This document shows, piece after piece, positions 34,438-44,223 of a DNA stretch of 64,000 nt. Numbering within the stretch: the stretch's first letter is position 1; each line of letters begins with the position of its first letter. Below the pieces are notes generated by a model. The model was not told where the DNA came from and did no database searches. It saw only the letters and a list, made by a program, of their open reading frames with translations. Source of the stretch: Apilactobacillus nanyangensis (GTDB lineage: Bacteria > Bacillota > Bacilli > Lactobacillales > Lactobacillaceae); the NCBI RefSeq assembly GCF_016861915.1, contig NZ_BOLX01000011.1:1-64000 (forward strand), given 5' to 3'. The position numbers were made by a program, and so were the translations under genes.

Positions 34438-35394
34438 ATGAAAAAAGTTGTATTTATGGGAACTCCATCATTTGCAGTTCCTGTATTAAAAGGGTTAGTG
34501 GAAAGTGACGACTATGATGTACAAGCAGTCGTGACCCAACCAGATCGACCTTTTGGAAGAAAAAGAGTATTAAAACCATCACCAGTAAAGGAAGCGGCAC
34601 AAGAATTATCAATTCCAGTGCTTCAGCCTGAAAAAATTAGTGGTAGTGATGAAATGGAAAAAATTATAGAAATTAATCCTGATTTCATTATCACCGCTGC
34701 TTTCGGTCAATTCTTACCGGAAAAACTATTGAATGCTGCCAAGATTGCTGCGGTTAACGTTCACGGTTCATTGTTACCAAAATACCGTGGTGGTGCACCT
34801 GTTCAATATTCATTGATTAATGGTGACAAGCAAACGGGAATTTCAATCATGTACATGGTTAAGAAGATGGATGCTGGGGATGTCTTATCTCAACAGGCAT
34901 TGGATATTCAACCAGATGATGATACCCAATCATTATTTGATAAGTTAAGCATCATTGGTCGAGATTTACTTCTTGAAACATTACCAAAGGTGGCTTCTGG
35001 GTATGTTAACCCAACTCCACAAGATGAAGACAAGGTCGTATTTTCACCAAACATTACAAGAGAACAAGAAGAATTAGACTTTAGTAAGTCTGCTTTTCTA
35101 GTCAATCGCAAGATTAGAGCACTACGTCCATCACCAAATGCATTTGCCATAATGTTAGGAAAACGTACTAAGTTTTGGAGTGCTAAACCTTTAGATGAAA
35201 CCACTGACTTAAAGCCTGGTCAAGTTGTCGAAAAGACAAAGAAAGCTTTGAAGATTGCCTGTGGAGATGGAACGGTTCTACAACTTTTGGAAATCCAACC
35301 TTCAGGTAAACCAAAACAACCAATCAACGCATTCTTAAATGGTGCAGGTCAATCAATTCAACAAGGAGATATGGTGATAGAAGATGTCAAGTAA
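34438..35394 (+). CDS. fmt: Methionyl-tRNA formyltransferase
   Basis: Fmt formylates initiator Met-tRNA using 10-formyl-THF. The 318-residue protein shows VFMGTPSFAVPVL, the catalytic loop NVHGSLLPKYRGGAPVQ and the metal/folate region MYMVKKMDAGDVLSQ, plus a C-terminal OB-like tRNA-binding domain. It overlaps rsmB by 11 bases. FolD encoded earlier in the window supplies its cofactor pathway. Confidence 0.97.
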   Translation: MKKVVFMGTPSFAVPVLKGLVESDDYDVQAVVTQPDRPFGRKRVLKPSPVKEAAQELSIPVLQPEKISGSDEMEKIIEINPDFIITAAFGQFLPEKLLNAAKIAAVNVHGSLLPKYRGGAPVQYSLINGDKQTGISIMYMVKKMDAGDVLSQQALDIQPDDDTQSLFDKLSIIGRDLLLETLPKVASGYVNPTPQDEDKVVFSPNITREQEELDFSKSAFLVNRKIRALRPSPNAFAIMLGKRTKFWSAKPLDETTDLKPGQVVEKTKKALKIACGDGTVLQLLEIQPSGKPKQPINAFLNGAGQSIQQGDMVIEDVK

Positions 35395-36721
35395 CCCTAG
35401 ATTACTGGCTGTAAAGACGCTTAGTAAAATTTCAAACGGAGCTTACTCCAACCTACAACTAAACCAAGTCATTGAAAATAGTGACTTAAGCAGTCGTGAT
35501 ATTGCATTGCTTACCAACATTGTTTACGGTGTTATTCAACATCGTTTAACATTGGAGTACCAATTAAATCACTTCCTAAAAAATGCCAATAAGGTGGATG
35601 ACTGGGTTAAGGAATTGTTGTATTCTGCGATTTATCAAATGGAATACTTGGATAAAATTCCTACCAGAGCCGTCTTTAATGAAACCATCAAGATTGCGAA
35701 GAAAATGGGTCATGACGGAATTAGGAGATTAGTTACTGGTGTTCTTCATCAAATTCAAAGAAAAGGATTACCTGACTTTTCTGATATTGACGACCCAATT
35801 AAGAAACTTTCAATTGAATACAGTATTTCTGAATGGATGATTGAAGAGTTGAACAAACAAGTGGGTGAAGAAAAGACACTTTCCATCCTAAAGAGTATTA
35901 ATCAACCATCAAAGCAATCAGTGCGTTTTAATTCTAAGTTAATTAGTAAGCAATCATTGTCAGATAAATTAAAAGCTGATGGGTATGGCGTGCAAAACAG
36001 TAAGCTGGTTGAATCTGGACTAATCTTAACCAAGAAGTCTGCTAGTTACAGTGATACTTTTAAGAATGGTCAAATGACAATTCAAGACGAAAGTGCAATG
36101 TTACCAGTTGAATCCATGGACATTAAAGAGTCCGATGTAATCCTAGATGCTTGTTCAGCACCTGGTGGAAAAACCACTCAAATTGCAGAACACCTATCCA
36201 AAGAAGCTGGTGGTCATGTTGAAGCGTTGGATTTGCACAATAATCGTTTGAAGCAAGTGCAAAAGAATGCTGAACGACTAGGTGTTAGTGACGTGTTATC
36301 TACTCAAGCTTGTGATGCAAGAAAGCTTGATGATTTATATGATGATGAAACATTCAACCAAATTTTAATTGATGCACCATGTTCAGGAATTGGTTTGATT
36401 AGAAGAAAACCAGAAATTAGATACGAAAAGAAGATGGAAGATGTTAAAAAATTAGCATCTATTCAATTGGACATTCTAACTTCTGCTGCCAAAAAACTTA
36501 AAAAAGGTGGTAAGCTTGTTTATAGTACTTGTACCATTTTGAATCAAGAAAATTCAGACGTAATTGATGAATTCTTAAAACAAAATCCTGATTTTAAACG
36601 TGTTGATCCAGTTTCAAAAATGGGTATCCCGCTAAATGATGGTTACATTCGAATCTATCCAGACGATTATGATTCTGATGGATTCTTCGTTTGTAATTTA
36701 ATAAAAAACGGTGGTGAATAG
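35384..36721 (+). CDS. rsmB: 16S rRNA m5C967 methyltransferase RsmB (Sun)
   Basis: RsmB methylates C967 of 16S rRNA. The 445-residue protein has an N-terminal NusB-like helical domain (about 1-140) and a Rossmann domain with LDACSAPGGKTTQIAEHL, the DAPCSGIG motif with a conserved Cys and YSTCTILNQEN with the second Cys, as expected for an m5C enzyme. AAGGAG lies upstream within the fmt 3' end. It is followed by the stp-prkC pair. Confidence 0.95.
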   Translation: MSSNPRLLAVKTLSKISNGAYSNLQLNQVIENSDLSSRDIALLTNIVYGVIQHRLTLEYQLNHFLKNANKVDDWVKELLYSAIYQMEYLDKIPTRAVFNETIKIAKKMGHDGIRRLVTGVLHQIQRKGLPDFSDIDDPIKKLSIEYSISEWMIEELNKQVGEEKTLSILKSINQPSKQSVRFNSKLISKQSLSDKLKADGYGVQNSKLVESGLILTKKSASYSDTFKNGQMTIQDESAMLPVESMDIKESDVILDACSAPGGKTTQIAEHLSKEAGGHVEALDLHNNRLKQVQKNAERLGVSDVLSTQACDARKLDDLYDDETFNQILIDAPCSGIGLIRRKPEIRYEKKMEDVKKLASIQLDILTSAAKKLKKGGKLVYSTCTILNQENSDVIDEFLKQNPDFKRVDPVSKMGIPLNDGYIRIYPDDYDSDGFFVCNLIKNGGE

Positions 36722-36723
36722 AA

Positions 36724-37455
36724 ATGGAAGTTGCTGCTAATTCTGTTATTGGTAAACAAAGAATTAGTAATGAAGATTATGTTGGCTATTTTAAAAATCA
36801 ACAAGGCGCGCTAATTGCAATCCTGGCCGATGGAGTTGGGGGAAGCAATGGTGGTGAAATTGCTGCTTCAACAGCTGTTGATTTTATTGGACAAGCTTTT
36901 CAAAATCATCATATTAGTTCAATTATCGATACTAAAGCATGGCTATCTAAAACAATTAGCGATGTAAATAATAAGATTGTTGAAATGGGAATTAAAGATG
37001 AAAGCTTAAGTAAAATGGCAACCACTGTTGTTGTTGCATTGTTCTTTGGAAATCAATATCTACTAACCCATCTGGGAGATAGTCGTTGTTATTTATTAAG
37101 AAGTAGTCAGCTTAAGCAACTTACCGTCGATCATTCATACATCAATTTTTTAATTGAAAAAGGCGAGGTTAAAGATGGAGAAAACGTCGATTCAAATTTA
37201 CAAAATGTAATTGTAAAGGGTCTAGGTGTTTCTTCAGATGCAGATGTCGACATCTCAAACATTCAGTTTAGACCAGGTGATCAACTACTATTGTGTAGTG
37301 ATGGTTTGACTAAGATGGTTAGTGATGAGACAATCTCAAAAATTTTAAATATGCGATTAAGTGGACAGGAAAAGATTAATCGTCTAATCGATACTGCCAA
37401 TGATAATGGTGGAAAAGATAATATTTCTGCTATCTTAATCGATGATTTAGGTTAG
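36724..37455 (+). CDS. stp: PP2C-family Ser/Thr phosphatase
   Basis: Stp reverses phosphorylation by the PASTA kinase encoded next to it. The 243-residue cytoplasmic protein has the metal-binding motifs DGVGGSNGGEIAA, LGDSRCYLL, LLCSDGLTKMV and GGKDNIS in the normal order. It begins two bases after rsmB and lies 12 bases before prkC. Confidence 0.96.
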   Translation: MEVAANSVIGKQRISNEDYVGYFKNQQGALIAILADGVGGSNGGEIAASTAVDFIGQAFQNHHISSIIDTKAWLSKTISDVNNKIVEMGIKDESLSKMATTVVVALFFGNQYLLTHLGDSRCYLLRSSQLKQLTVDHSYINFLIEKGEVKDGENVDSNLQNVIVKGLGVSSDADVDISNIQFRPGDQLLLCSDGLTKMVSDETISKILNMRLSGQEKINRLIDTANDNGGKDNISAILIDDLG

Positions 37456-37467
37456 GAGTGATCGTTT

Positions 37468-39363
37468 ATGGAAAAAGGATACGTTTTAAATGACCGCTAC
37501 AAAATCATCGATAAGATTGGTGAAGGTGGGATGGTTAATGTTTATCTTTCATATGATATGAAAGAAAATCGTCTTGTCACAATTAAGATTATTCGAATTG
37601 ATTTTCAAGGTAGTCAAAAGGCTAAACGTCATTTTAAATATGAAAAGCTAGCTATTAATAAGCTAAAGAGCAAACACATTGCCCAAGTTTACGACTTGAA
37701 TCAATCAGGAGACTTACAATATTTAGTAACCGAATACGTTGATGGACAGGACTTAAAGAATTACATTCAAAAGCACTATCCAATCAGTATTGATAAAGTT
37801 ATTGCGATTATGGCACAACTAATTGATGCGGTTTATGAAGCTCATAGTCACGGAATTATTCATCGTGATTTAAAACCTCAAAACGTGTTAATTGATAAGA
37901 AGGGTGTCGTTAAAGTCACAGACTTTGGGATTGCATTGATTGAAAGTCAAAATGCATTAACTCAAACCAATGCGGTTGTTGGTTCAATTCACTATATTTC
38001 ACCCGAACAAGCATTGGGCAAGAAGGTTACTACCCAATCAGATGTTTATTCATTGGGAATTATCTTATACGAATTACTTACAGGTAAGGTTCCTTTTGAT
38101 GGCGATTCCCCAGTAAATATTGCAATGAAGCATACCAAGGAAAACTTACCTTCTATAATTGAACAAAATAGTTTAGTTACTCAAGCACTAGAAAATGTTG
38201 TGATCAAGGCAACTGCTAAAAAGTTGACCGATCGATACAGTTCTGTGTTGGACATGAAGGAAGACCTTCTTACTTCAATGAGTAAAGAAAGAATGGATGA
38301 AGCTAAATTACATTTCATGATTCCTAAAACTGAAATCGATGATGGAGAAACAAAGGTTTTGGACCTAAAGGATCTAAACAAATACCATGATAATCATGTA
38401 GAAGAAGATCATGAATATAAGGATAAATACCGAATCTTTAAATTACTCACGTTAATTGTGATACTATTTGCCTTTATTTCGGGAATATTTTTATTCTTTA
38501 ACTTTACTTTCTTCACACGAGTAACGGTACCAAATGTTTCCAACATGTCGATTAGTAAAGCTACGAAAGTTTTAAAGAAATCCCATTTAATTGTCAGCAA
38601 GATTAAATACACTTATAACACTGATGTTGCAGTTAATAAGGTAATTGGTACTAATCCAGCTAAGGGAACTAAAATGATTAATCATTCTGGAATTGTTTTG
38701 AAAGTTTCCGGTGGTTATAAGAAGGTCAAGATGGATAATTACCTTGGTGATTCAGTTGATTCGGCTGAGCATTCATTGACAACAATGGGATTCACAGTTA
38801 AGAAGTCATACAGTTATGACACTTCATTTAAGTCGGATACCATCCTCAGTCAAAGTATTCGTCCGGGAACCTTGGTTGAACCACATAACACAACAATTAA
38901 CTTGGTAGTTGCTGTTAACACTAGGAATTTTAAGATGCTTAATTTAATTGGTAAGACTGAAGAACAGGCAAGAAACTATGCGAAGGAAAATCATTTAAAC
39001 GTTAAAGTATTCTACGAAAATTCTAAAAGCCAACCTGCTGGAAAAGTATACCAACAAAGTCCATCAACTGGTTTGTTGTTGAGCTACGGTGACGAAGTGG
39101 AACTTTGGGTATCTAAGGGAAATTCTGATAACAAAAATTTGAGAAGAAGCGTTAACGTCTCTGTAAAATTACCTTATAAAAAGGTTGATAATAGTGGTTT
39201 AAATAAGATTACGATTTATTCCAATAAAGATGGCGGCAATGAAAAATTCTATCGAACCATCTATATAAATAAAGATACAACCATTAGCATTCCTTACAGT
39301 TTGAAGAAAAATCAAAAACCGCAATATCGAATTTATCGAAATGGTGATTTGATAATGAAGTAA
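37468..39363 (+). CDS. prkC: PASTA-domain Ser/Thr protein kinase
   Basis: PrkC/StkP-type kinase that senses muropeptides or lipid II and regulates cell-wall growth. The 631-residue protein has an N-terminal kinase domain (about 9-270): glycine loop GEGGMVNVY, catalytic Lys40, HRDLKPQN (Asp134) and DFG (Asp152). One transmembrane helix lies at about 325-347. Three PASTA repeats follow (about 350-555), then a C-terminal extracellular domain of about 75 residues ending IYRNGDLIMK. AGGAGTG precedes the ATG. Substrates usually include YidC, DivIVA or GlpQ-like proteins, but none can be inferred here. Confidence 0.96.
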   Translation: MEKGYVLNDRYKIIDKIGEGGMVNVYLSYDMKENRLVTIKIIRIDFQGSQKAKRHFKYEKLAINKLKSKHIAQVYDLNQSGDLQYLVTEYVDGQDLKNYIQKHYPISIDKVIAIMAQLIDAVYEAHSHGIIHRDLKPQNVLIDKKGVVKVTDFGIALIESQNALTQTNAVVGSIHYISPEQALGKKVTTQSDVYSLGIILYELLTGKVPFDGDSPVNIAMKHTKENLPSIIEQNSLVTQALENVVIKATAKKLTDRYSSVLDMKEDLLTSMSKERMDEAKLHFMIPKTEIDDGETKVLDLKDLNKYHDNHVEEDHEYKDKYRIFKLLTLIVILFAFISGIFLFFNFTFFTRVTVPNVSNMSISKATKVLKKSHLIVSKIKYTYNTDVAVNKVIGTNPAKGTKMINHSGIVLKVSGGYKKVKMDNYLGDSVDSAEHSLTTMGFTVKKSYSYDTSFKSDTILSQSIRPGTLVEPHNTTINLVVAVNTRNFKMLNLIGKTEEQARNYAKENHLNVKVFYENSKSQPAGKVYQQSPSTGLLLSYGDEVELWVSKGNSDNKNLRRSVNVSVKLPYKKVDNSGLNKITIYSNKDGGNEKFYRTIYINKDTTISIPYSLKKNQKPQYRIYRNGDLIMK

Positions 39364-39376
39364 TGCAAGGTATAAT
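39349..39376 (+). promoter_or_regulatory. Promoter for rsgA inside the end of prkC
   Basis: TTGATA (39349-39354), a 16-base spacer and TATAAT (39371-39376). Confidence 0.7.
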
Positions 39377-39408
39377 AAAAGTAGTAAATAAATTAACGAG
39401 GTGATACA

Positions 39409-40308
39409 TTGGCTGAAGGAAAAATTTTCCAATCCCTAAGTGGATTCTATGATATTATTAGTGACGGAAAGATATACCGAACAAGAGCTAGAGGTAACTT
39501 TAGAAAAAGAAAAATAACTCCTTTAGTTGGTGATGACGTCGAGTTTGAATCCAGTTCACAAAAAGAAGGATACTTACTAAAGATTTTTGATCGTAAAAAT
39601 TCATTGGTGAGACCTCCAATTGCGAACATTGATCAAGCCGTAGTTGTTACTTCCGCTGTTCAGCCAGATTTTTCATATAACTTGTTAGACCGTCAATTAG
39701 TTGCTGTTGAAATTAACAAAATTACACCAATCATTTACTTTACTAAGACTGATTTATTAGATGATAAACAGTTTGAGTACTTTAAAGGTGTTAAGAAGGT
39801 TTATGAACAAGCTGGATATAAGGTTATCCTTCCTAGCAATAGTGATGATAAAGCTGAATCAGTTAATGAAATTAAATCATTGTTTGAAAATAAAGAAACT
39901 GTCTTTATGGGTCAAACTGGGGCAGGTAAATCAACATTGTTGAATCAAATCTCTCCAGATTTAAACTTAGCAACTGGTGAAATTTCCATGGCATTAAACC
40001 GTGGTAAACATACAACTAGAAAAGTCAGCTTTATCCAAATTAATAATGGATTAGTAGCTGATACACCTGGTTTTTCATCTTACGAAGCTTTTGATATCAG
40101 ACCTGAAGAACTAAGGGATTACTTCCCTGAATTCAGAGCAAATGCTGATAGATGTAAATTCAGGGGATGTGTTCACATCAATGAACCTGGTTGTGCAATC
40201 AAGGCAATGTTAGATGAAGATGAACTATCACATGAACGCTATCATGATTATGTTCAGTTATATGATTTATTAAAGAATAAAAAACCAATTTACAATAAAA
40301 AGAAATGA
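39409..40308 (+). CDS. rsgA: Ribosome small-subunit GTPase RsgA
   Basis: RsgA checks 30S subunit maturation. The 299-residue protein has an N-terminal OB fold, a circularly permuted GTPase (YFTKTDLLD as G4, GQTGAGKSTLLNQI as G1, DTPGFSSYE as G3) and a zinc motif CKFRGCVHINEPGC. The TTG start follows GAGGTG. It lies in the conserved stp-prkC-rsgA-rpe-thiN block. Confidence 0.96.
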   Translation: MAEGKIFQSLSGFYDIISDGKIYRTRARGNFRKRKITPLVGDDVEFESSSQKEGYLLKIFDRKNSLVRPPIANIDQAVVVTSAVQPDFSYNLLDRQLVAVEINKITPIIYFTKTDLLDDKQFEYFKGVKKVYEQAGYKVILPSNSDDKAESVNEIKSLFENKETVFMGQTGAGKSTLLNQISPDLNLATGEISMALNRGKHTTRKVSFIQINNGLVADTPGFSSYEAFDIRPEELRDYFPEFRANADRCKFRGCVHINEPGCAIKAMLDEDELSHERYHDYVQLYDLLKNKKPIYNKKK

Positions 40309-40318
40309 GGAATTAATA

Positions 40319-40969
40319 ATGATCAAAGTAGCACCATCAATCTTAAGTGCAGATTACTTAAACCTACAAAGAGATATTGAAAAAGTTGAAAAGGACGCAG
40401 AACTATTACATATTGATGTAATGGACGGTTCATTTGTTCCTGCAATTTCATACGGTCCAAACTGGGTTCCACAAATCAGAAAGATTTCTAACTTAGTATT
40501 AGATGTTCATTTGATGGTAGTTAACCCTGAAAGATTCGTTGATGAATTTGCAGACAAGGGTGCCGACATCATTGGTGTTCATGTTGAAGCAACTCCACAT
40601 ATCCACCGTGCTTTACAAATGATTAAGAACAAGGGCGTTAAGGCTGAAGTAGTAATCAACCCAGGTACCCCTGTAGAAGCTATCAAACCAGTACTATACA
40701 TGGTTGACCAAGTTCTAGTAATGACTGTTAACCCTGGCTTTGGTGGTCAAAAGTTCTTAGACGAAACTGTTAAGAAGATCAAGCAATTAGACGACATCAA
40801 GAAGGCAGAAGGATACGACTTTGACATCGAAATTGATGGTGGAGTTAACAACGAAACTGTTCAAGCTGCTGCCAAAGCTGGTGCAACTGTTGCAGTTGCT
40901 GGTTCATACGTATTCGGTGCTAAAAATCCTGCTGAAAGAATTCAAGCAATTAAGGACGCTACTAAATAA
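40319..40969 (+). CDS. rpe: Ribulose-phosphate 3-epimerase
   Basis: Rpe interconverts ribulose-5-phosphate and xylulose-5-phosphate, needed in the pentose phosphate or phosphoketolase pathway. The 216-residue TIM barrel shows APSILSADY, LHIDVMDGSFVP, DVHLMVVNPE, MTVNPGFGGQKF and the phosphate-binding IDGGVN. Metal ligand residues are present. AGGAATT precedes the ATG. thiN begins two bases after the stop. Confidence 0.97.
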   Translation: MIKVAPSILSADYLNLQRDIEKVEKDAELLHIDVMDGSFVPAISYGPNWVPQIRKISNLVLDVHLMVVNPERFVDEFADKGADIIGVHVEATPHIHRALQMIKNKGVKAEVVINPGTPVEAIKPVLYMVDQVLVMTVNPGFGGQKFLDETVKKIKQLDDIKKAEGYDFDIEIDGGVNNETVQAAAKAGATVAVAGSYVFGAKNPAERIQAIKDATK

Positions 40970-40971
40970 TT

Positions 40972-41619
40972 ATGAAAACGATCAATTTATTAGTCGGTGG
41001 GCCAACTGATTTATGGCCTGATAGTTTAAGACAAGGCAAAATCGATGGCGATTGGATTGGAGTCGATCGAGGGAATGTGTGGTTAGTTCAAATGGGAATT
41101 AAACCATTAATTTCAATTGGTGATTTTGATTCAATGGATCAATCTGAATTTGAAATTATTTCAAACAACGTTTCTGACATTCGAACCTATAATCCTGATA
41201 AAGACTATACTGATACCCAACTAGCATTAAAGATTGCATCCGATGAATTAAAGGCGGATGTCATAAATATCTTTGGTGCCACTGGTGGTAGAATTGATCA
41301 CTTTATTTCTAACTACTTATTGGCGACTGAACCTAAATTTAGGGATATCGTTGGAAAAATTAGAATTATTGATAAACAAAATGTAATTCAATACTTTACT
41401 CCGGGACAACATGAAATTACAAAGATTGATATGATGCATTACTTAGCGTTTATTCCAATGAATGCGATGCACTTATCAATTCATGATGCGGTATATAAAC
41501 TCGATAACTACTATGTTGAAAGACCGTTTGCTTATTCTAGTAATCAATTCGATGGTGATAAATGTCACTTCGATTTTGATGATGGGGTATTATGTGTGAT
41601 CCAAAGTAAAGATGCATAG
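40972..41619 (+). CDS. thiN: Thiamine pyrophosphokinase
   Basis: ThiN converts thiamine to thiamine pyrophosphate, the cofactor of phosphoketolase and other enzymes. The 215-residue protein has the motifs WIGVDRGN, SIGDFDSMD, DKDYTDTQLAL and GATGGRIDHFISN. It lies in the standard rsgA-rpe-thiN order and is followed by a strong terminator. No thiamine riboswitch is seen in front of it. Confidence 0.95.
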   Translation: MKTINLLVGGPTDLWPDSLRQGKIDGDWIGVDRGNVWLVQMGIKPLISIGDFDSMDQSEFEIISNNVSDIRTYNPDKDYTDTQLALKIASDELKADVINIFGATGGRIDHFISNYLLATEPKFRDIVGKIRIIDKQNVIQYFTPGQHEITKIDMMHYLAFIPMNAMHLSIHDAVYKLDNYYVERPFAYSSNQFDGDKCHFDFDDGVLCVIQSKDA

Positions 41620-41620
41620 A

Positions 41621-41654
41621 AAAAAGAGAACTGATTGTATCAGTTCTCTTTTTT
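41621..41654 (+). terminator. Intrinsic terminator after thiN
   Basis: AGAGAACTGAT (41625-41635) pairs perfectly with ATCAGTTCTCT (41639-41649) around TGT, followed by Ts. Confidence 0.93.
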
Positions 41655-41670
41655 GTTATTTAGGGTATAA

Positions 41671-41698
41671 AAAAAGTCTGACATTAAGAGTCAGACTT
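41671..41698 (-). terminator. Intrinsic terminator of rpmB (minus strand)
   Basis: On the minus strand AAGTCTGAC pairs with GTCAGACTT around CTCTTAAT, followed by seven Ts. Confidence 0.9.
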
Positions 41699-41706
41699 AA
41701 ATATTG

Positions 41707-41892
41707 TTAGGCACGAGTAACTTTACCTGATTTTAGAGTACGGGCACTAACCCAAACTTTCTTAGGCTTTCCATCTACAAGGATACGAACCTTTTGTAGA
41801 TTTGGCTTCCAGCTACGACGTGAAGAATTCAAAGCATGGGAACGTTTGTTACCATAATGAGTTCTTTTACCATTAATAAAATCTTTAGCCAT
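41707..41892 (-). CDS. rpmB: 50S ribosomal protein L28
   Basis: A 61-residue L28: [20 protein letters not shown] then [15 protein letters not shown], with no zinc cysteines (Cys-free form). GGAGG lies upstream of the ATG on the minus strand. It is divergent from yloU, the usual arrangement in Firmicutes. A possible promoter on the minus strand has TTGCAA and TAAATT with a 17-base spacer between about 41960 and 41990. Confidence 0.97.
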   Translation of the reverse strand: MAKDFINGKRTHYGNKRSHALNSSRRSWKPNLQKVRILVDGKPKKVWVSARTLKSGKVTRA

Positions 41893-42010
41893 TGGTAAAT
41901 TCCTCCTTTAATTGATTTCTAGTCAAAAGCGTTGCTTTTATTACATCTCACTCTAATAATTTAGCATATTGAAGCCTGTTTTGCAATGCTTTTCTTTCAA
42001 GTGAATATAC

Positions 42011-42039
42011 TTGACAGCCTTCGCTATTCATTATATCAA
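42011..42039 (+). promoter_or_regulatory. Putative yloU-fakA promoter
   Basis: TTGACA (42011-42016), a 17-base spacer and TATCAA (42034-42039). The -10 is imperfect. It would give a leader of about 70 bases. Confidence 0.5.
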
Positions 42040-42119
42040 TACTTTAGCTTTTTTTAAACATGTGGTAATATTATATTACGAATATATTAAGAAATCTATC
42101 TTTTAAGGAGGCTATTGTG

Positions 42120-42479
42120 ATGGCCGTAAAAATGAGAACTGATTATGGATTAATTGATATTGATAACAATGTAATTGCCACCGTAGTTGGTGGAGCTGCT
42201 ACCGATAACTACGGAGTTGTTGGTATGGCAAGTAAAAATCAAATTCGAGACAATGTAAACGATATTTTGAAAAAAGATAACTATTCCCGTGGAGTTGTGG
42301 TAACACAACAAGATAATGATGTTGCTATTGAAGTAAATATCATCGTTAGCTACGGTACTAAAATTTCAGAAGTATGTAAAAATGTTCAAAGCAAGGTTAA
42401 GTACAATTTGGAATCTATGCTTGGCATTAGTGCAAGTTCTGTTAATGTCGTTGTTCAAGGTGTAAGAGTTCTAGACTAA
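42120..42479 (+). CDS. yloU: Asp23/Gls24 family protein (YloU-like)
   Basis: The 119-residue protein belongs to the Asp23/Gls24 family like yqhY in this window, with VEVNIIVSYGTKISEVCKNVQSKVK and a VNVVVQGVRVL end. Its exact role is unknown; it lies invariably next to fakA, so a link to envelope or fatty-acid metabolism is likely. AGGAGG is eight bases from ATG 42120; a GTG one codon earlier is also possible. Confidence 0.9.
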   Translation: MAVKMRTDYGLIDIDNNVIATVVGGAATDNYGVVGMASKNQIRDNVNDILKKDNYSRGVVVTQQDNDVAIEVNIIVSYGTKISEVCKNVQSKVKYNLESMLGISASSVNVVVQGVRVLD

Positions 42480-42495
42480 AAGGAGGTTCATTTTT

Positions 42496-44172
42496 GTGTC
42501 TATTTCAAATATAGATAGATCAAAATTTGATCAAATGGTGCAAGCCGCTGCTACTACCCTTAATAATAATGCAGAATTTATAAACTCACTTAATGTTTTC
42601 CCAGTTCCAGATGGTGATACTGGTACTAATATGAGTATGTCTTTCCAAAGTGGGGCTGATTACGTTAGTCGTGATACTAGCGAATCTGTTGGAGAATTAT
42701 CTCAATCATTAGCTAAAGGACTATTGATGGGAGCAAGAGGTAACTCTGGAGTTATCTTGTCACAAATCTTTAGAGGTTTCTCAAAGTCTGTTGCTGAAAA
42801 GGATAACCTTTCTGCTCAAGACATTGTAGAGGCTTTTAAAAGCAGTGAAAAAACAGCGTATGGTTCAGTTATGAAACCAACTGAAGGAACAATTCTAACA
42901 GTTATTAGAGGGATTTCTGAAGCAGGTCAAAGTGCAACCACAAACGACCTAGCTGAATTATTTGATATTTTAGCTGATGCTGCTGAACAAGCTCTTCAAT
43001 CAACACCTGATTTGTTACCAGTATTGAAACAAGTTGGTGTTGTTGATTCAGGTGGACAAGGTTTAGTTTTCGTTGTTAAAGCATTTAGTGATGTTTTAAA
43101 TGGACGAGAAATTGAAGCGAGTCATCAACCAAATACTGGTGAAATGGATCAAATGATTGATGCAAGTCATGAACAAAGTCATGAAAGTGCACAAGGTAAG
43201 TTAAACCCAGACGACATTAAGTTTGGATACTGTACCCAAATCATGGTTAGAATTGGTCGCGGTAAGGAAGTTGAATACGACTTTGACTACGATAAGTTCT
43301 ATGATTATTTAGCCGGTTTAGGTGATTCATTATTAGTTGTTAATGATGATGAAATTGTTAAGGTCCACGTTCATACTGAACAACCTGGTGAAGTTATTTC
43401 ATGGGGACAAAAGTTCGGTGACTTAGCCAACGTTAAGATTGATAATATGCGTCTACAACAAGAAACAATTATTGAAAAAGACGATGAAACTAAGAAAGAA
43501 ACCAAGTCTGAACCAAAAGAAACAGCAATTATTGCAGTTGCTTCTGGTGACGGAATTGGTGAACTATTTACCAGTCTAGGTGTTACTGATGTTATCAAGG
43601 GTGGTCAAACCATGAACCCAAGTACTCAAGACATTCTAGATGCTATTAACAATAGTAATGCTAAGAAAGCAATTATTCTTCCAAACAACGGTAATATCTT
43701 CATGGCTGCTCAACAAGCTGCTGATGTTGCCGAAATTCCTGTTGAAATTGTTCATGCTAAGACAATTCAACAAGGTTTAACAACAATGCTTTCTTTCAAT
43801 CCTGATGCTAGTCTAGATGATAACGTATCTGAAATGGAAGATATGTTAGACACAGTAGTTAGTGGAGATGTTACTAACGCTGTTAGAGACACCGAAATTG
43901 ATGGTGTGAAAATCAAGAAAGACGATTACATGGGAATTATCGATGGTAAGATTAAGGTTGTTAAAGACGACTTAAATGAAACTACTATCGATATGATTAA
44001 GGAAATGCTTGATGAAGATAGTGAAGTCGTAACCATTATTTATGGTGAAGGCATGACACAAGATCAAGCTGATGAATTAGCTGAACAGGTTGAATCAATT
44101 GATGATGACTTAGAAGTTGAAGTTCATCCGGGAGGACAACCAGTCTACCCATACTTAATTTCTGTTGAATAA
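42496..44172 (+). CDS. fakA: Fatty acid kinase subunit FakA (DhaL/DAK2 domain, YloV)
   Basis: FakA phosphorylates fatty acids bound by FakB proteins, feeding exogenous acids to PlsX/PlsY. The 558-residue protein starts with the DAK2/DhaL kinase domain (FPVPDGDTGTNMSMS with nucleotide/Mg-binding Asp residues, GARGNSGVILSQI), followed by a middle domain and a C-terminal DegV-like region ending HPGGQPVYPYLIS. The start is GTG after AGGAGG. plsX and acpP downstream make functional sense. No fakB gene is in the window. Confidence 0.94.
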   Translation: MSISNIDRSKFDQMVQAAATTLNNNAEFINSLNVFPVPDGDTGTNMSMSFQSGADYVSRDTSESVGELSQSLAKGLLMGARGNSGVILSQIFRGFSKSVAEKDNLSAQDIVEAFKSSEKTAYGSVMKPTEGTILTVIRGISEAGQSATTNDLAELFDILADAAEQALQSTPDLLPVLKQVGVVDSGGQGLVFVVKAFSDVLNGREIEASHQPNTGEMDQMIDASHEQSHESAQGKLNPDDIKFGYCTQIMVRIGRGKEVEYDFDYDKFYDYLAGLGDSLLVVNDDEIVKVHVHTEQPGEVISWGQKFGDLANVKIDNMRLQQETIIEKDDETKKETKSEPKETAIIAVASGDGIGELFTSLGVTDVIKGGQTMNPSTQDILDAINNSNAKKAIILPNNGNIFMAAQQAADVAEIPVEIVHAKTIQQGLTTMLSFNPDASLDDNVSEMEDMLDTVVSGDVTNAVRDTEIDGVKIKKDDYMGIIDGKIKVVKDDLNETTIDMIKEMLDEDSEVVTIIYGEGMTQDQADELAEQVESIDDDLEVEVHPGGQPVYPYLISVE

Positions 44173-44176
44173 AATG

Positions 44177-44199
44177 TCGGAGGTTTCTCCGATTTTTTT
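44177..44199 (+). terminator. Short intrinsic terminator after fakA
   Basis: TCGGAG pairs with CTCCGA around GTTT, followed by seven Ts. The short stem suggests partial readthrough into recG. Confidence 0.75.
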
Positions 44200-44223
44200 A
44201 TTACATAAGTAAAATGAGGTGAT